Assembly (NCBI GenBank): GCA_036733305.1
Contig: DAINAT010000087.1
Span: 1-15,502 of the forward strand
DNA length: 15,502 bases
Origin: UBA7672 sp036733305
GTDB taxonomy: Bacteria; Pseudomonadota; Alphaproteobacteria; Caulobacterales; Hyphomonadaceae
Reading direction: 5' to 3'
The translations under genes and the position numbers were made by a program. Of the stretch, positions 14,256 to 15,502 are shown one piece after another. Within the stretch, counting starts at the first letter, position 1. Each line of letters begins with the position of its first letter. A model generated the notes under the pieces. That model made no database searches, had not been told where the DNA came from, and saw only the letters and a program-made list of their open reading frames with translations.

Positions 14256-14924
14256 TCAGCCGTTCAAGCGGTACCCGGCGCCCCGAACTGTCTTGATGAC
14301 ATCGCGCACGCCGGCTGCATCAAGTTTTCTTCTGAGGCGACTAATCGCATGCTCGACGGCCGCAGGAGCAATTTCGTCGCCGCCCATTTGGTCGAGCAGC
14401 GATTCGCGACTGAATACGCGCGCTGGTGCTTTCAGGAAAACGGACAACAAGACGATATCCTGGGCCGTTAAATCGATCCCATGACCATCGACCAACGCTT
14501 CATGGCGCGTCAGGTCCAGTACCAGGCGACCAAAGGAAAGTGTCCGGGGCAGCGGTTGCTTCGGGCGTCTGAGCAGCGCTCGCGCCCGGGCAAGAAACTC
14601 CTCGATCGCGAATGGCTTGGTCATGTAGTCGTCCGCGCCAGAGTCGAGCCCCTGCACGCGATCACCCGTCGCGCCGAGAGCGGTCAGAAACATCGCAGGC
14701 GCGATAACCCCTCGCAAACGGAGCATCTTGAGAACACTCAAACCGTCCAGGCCTGGAAGATTCCGATCAAGTACCAGCAAGTCGAAATCACGTGTGAGGG
14801 CGAGCTGCAGCGCCTCTTCACCGTTGCTCACGCCGTAAGCTAAGAACGTGTCCTGTTTGAGTCCCGCGAGGATAAACGCCCTCAGCAGGTCATCGTCTTC
14901 GGCAACTAGGATGGATCCATTCAA
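14256..14924 (-). CDS. OmpR/PhoB-family response regulator
   Basis: The product is 222 residues if started at TTG 14924. It reads NGSILVAEDDDLLRAF (acidic pocket EDD), LLVLDRNLPGLDG (phospho-acceptor Asp), MFLTALGA (switch Thr), then DYMTKPF (Lys), so the receiver domain is complete. The C-terminal winged helix (FGRLVLDLTRHEALVDGHGIDLT ... FSRESLLDQM ... VEHAISRLRRKLDAAG ... IKTVRGAGYRL) is a standard Trans_reg_C DNA-binding domain. The frame is open back to ATG 15092, but that ATG lies in the loop of a strong hairpin and the extra 56 residues are not family-like. The canonical length therefore favours the TTG, which would be downstream of a plausible promoter at 14990-14961. It acts as a phosphorylation-controlled transcription factor. 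Its targets are unknown; the convergent bcs operon is only a neighbour. Confidence 0.9.
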   Translation of the reverse strand: MNGSILVAEDDDLLRAFILAGLKQDTFLAYGVSNGEEALQLALTRDFDLLVLDRNLPGLDGLSVLKMLRLRGVIAPAMFLTALGATGDRVQGLDSGADDYMTKPFAIEEFLARARALLRRPKQPLPRTLSFGRLVLDLTRHEALVDGHGIDLTAQDIVLLSVFLKAPARVFSRESLLDQMGGDEIAPAAVEHAISRLRRKLDAAGVRDVIKTVRGAGYRLNG

Positions 14925-14960
14925 ATTTTGATCCCAACGACGGGCTGAGAGGCGTTTGCG

Positions 14961-14990
14961 AGCATAGCGCGTCAGATTGGCGACAGACAA
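14961..14990 (-). promoter_or_regulatory. Candidate sigma-70-type promoter of the response regulator
   Basis: On the minus strand, TTGTCT (14990-14985) and TATGCT (14966-14961) are separated by 18 nt, each matching four of six consensus bases. The predicted start would be near 14954, leaving about 30 nt to the TTG start at 14924. It lies after the hairpin that follows the receiver-HPt gene. Confidence 0.35.
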
Positions 14991-15077
14991 CGCTCGGGAT
15001 GGCCAATCAGCCCCTAGCCCCGGCCAACCCAGCGTCGTCTTTGTTGAGTACGAGTTATCGTCGGGGAAACGCCGCGT

Positions 15078-15108
15078 CGCCGGCCGCACCATCGTGATGC
15101 GGCCGGCG
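15078..15108 (-). terminator. Strong GC hairpin between the receiver-HPt and response regulator genes
   Basis: CGCCGGCCGCA (15078-15088) and TGCGGCCGGCG (15098-15108) form a perfect 11-bp inverted repeat with a 9-nt loop. It starts 15 nt past the HPt stop codon in the direction of transcription. No long T-run follows on the minus strand (only GTTTCC about 8 nt later), so terminator function is likely but not certain. It could also be a bidirectional or attenuating structure. Confidence 0.55.
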
Positions 15109-15122
15109 TTCGTCGTTAGGAG

Positions 15123-15502
15123 CTATGCTGCGCGGACCATGCTCTCGACGGCCCTGAGCAGCGGTTCGAAGCTTTGAGAATCTGGGGCTCTTCCCGCCGA
15201 TATCGCGCTTTCGATCACTTGCGCCGCCTGGCCGGCTTCGACATAGCCAAACGTCCCAGCAGTTCCCGCAAAGCGATGAACCAGGGCGAACAACTCCTGC
15301 GAGACCACGCCCTCTTCGCTCGCGACTAGCTCGTTCATTCGTTGCAAATCGTCGCGACTGCGGAGAAGAAACCGACTGCGCAACGAGGCCATTACATCCA
15401 GTTGACCTGACGCGTCCGATTTGGCGTCGGTCCTCGCTTGCGCCCATTTGGTGATCATGACCGGGAGGCTTTCCGCGGTGATCGGCTTGGGTAGGTAGTC
15501 GT
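15123..15502 (-). CDS. Receiver-HPt protein, C-terminal part (probably hybrid histidine kinase; cut by window end)
   Basis: The frame enters from the window edge with DYLPKPITAESLP, the end of a receiver domain (conserved Lys in KPI). After a short linker it continues with an HPt domain: LRSRFLLRSRDDLQRMNEL, then LVHRFAGTAGTFGYVE, whose His in HRFAGTAG is the phosphotransfer residue. It ends MVRAA at TAG 15125-15123. An internal ATG at 15458 only begins the linker, so it is not the start. In such proteins phosphate passes from a receiver Asp to the HPt His and on to a separate response regulator. The gene 200 nt downstream on the same strand is a natural partner, but that is inference. The kinase part, if any, is outside the window. 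Confidence 0.85.
   Translation of the reverse strand, partial: DYLPKPITAESLPVMITKWAQARTDAKSDASGQLDVMASLRSRFLLRSRDDLQRMNELVASEEGVVSQELFALVHRFAGTAGTFGYVEAGQAAQVIESAISAGRAPDSQSFEPLLRAVESMVRAA

Noticed and set aside
14214..14471. 85-residue plus-strand frame beginning near TATACT
   Set aside because: Antisense to the DNA-binding domain of the response regulator; no ribosome-binding site and not protein-like.
1..15502. CRISPR arrays, tRNA or rRNA genes
   Set aside because: I saw no regularly spaced direct repeats and no tRNA or rRNA sequence anywhere in the window.

Overview
The window is GC-rich (roughly 60% or a little more). Its gene content suggests an alphaproteobacterium: an accessory SSB, IS630/IS110/IS3 elements of types common in that class, and a bcsABC cellulose operon. 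A Caulobacterales- or Hyphomonadaceae-like host is my guess, not something the sequence proves.

Left third (1-4558), accessory and mobile DNA. It opens with the 5' part of an ssb gene on the minus strand. Its 150-nt leader is packed with inverted repeats. Next comes a layered insertion-sequence fossil. An IS110-family transposase remnant (about 662-943 and 2107-2421) is split by a complete IS630-family element (about 944-2106). The IS630 transposase itself lies in two frames around TTTAAAAAAG. A lower-GC GNAT acetyltransferase follows (2593-3084), then an intact IS3-family element on the minus strand (3087-4552). Only 2 nt separate the IS3 from the GNAT stop codon and 6 nt from the GTG of a TMEM175-like channel gene.

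Middle (4559-13860), host-like genes on the plus strand. The TMEM175/DUF1211 channel is followed by a 408-nt gap holding a possible small membrane-protein ORF, then a tightly packed operon. bcsA overlaps bcsB (ATGA), bcsB overlaps bcsC (GTGA), and 4 nt later starts a two-TM sensor that ends in a PAS-like domain without a recognisable output domain. BcsA keeps its catalytic motifs and its PilZ c-di-GMP motifs. BcsB is the periplasmic, membrane-anchored partner. The BcsC-like protein is a shortened TPR plus outer-membrane barrel. Together they would make and export a cellulose-type beta-glucan under c-di-GMP control, and the sensor is the obvious candidate for an operon-specific input.

Right end (14256-15502), signalling genes on the minus strand, convergent with the bcs operon. 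There is an OmpR/PhoB-type response regulator and, upstream of it, the C-terminal end of a receiver-HPt protein cut by the window edge. A strong 11-bp hairpin separates the two.

Best candidates for something undescribed: the PAS-ended sensor tied to bcsABC, the structured ssb leader, the small ORF before bcsA, and the unusual junctions of the two IS elements.
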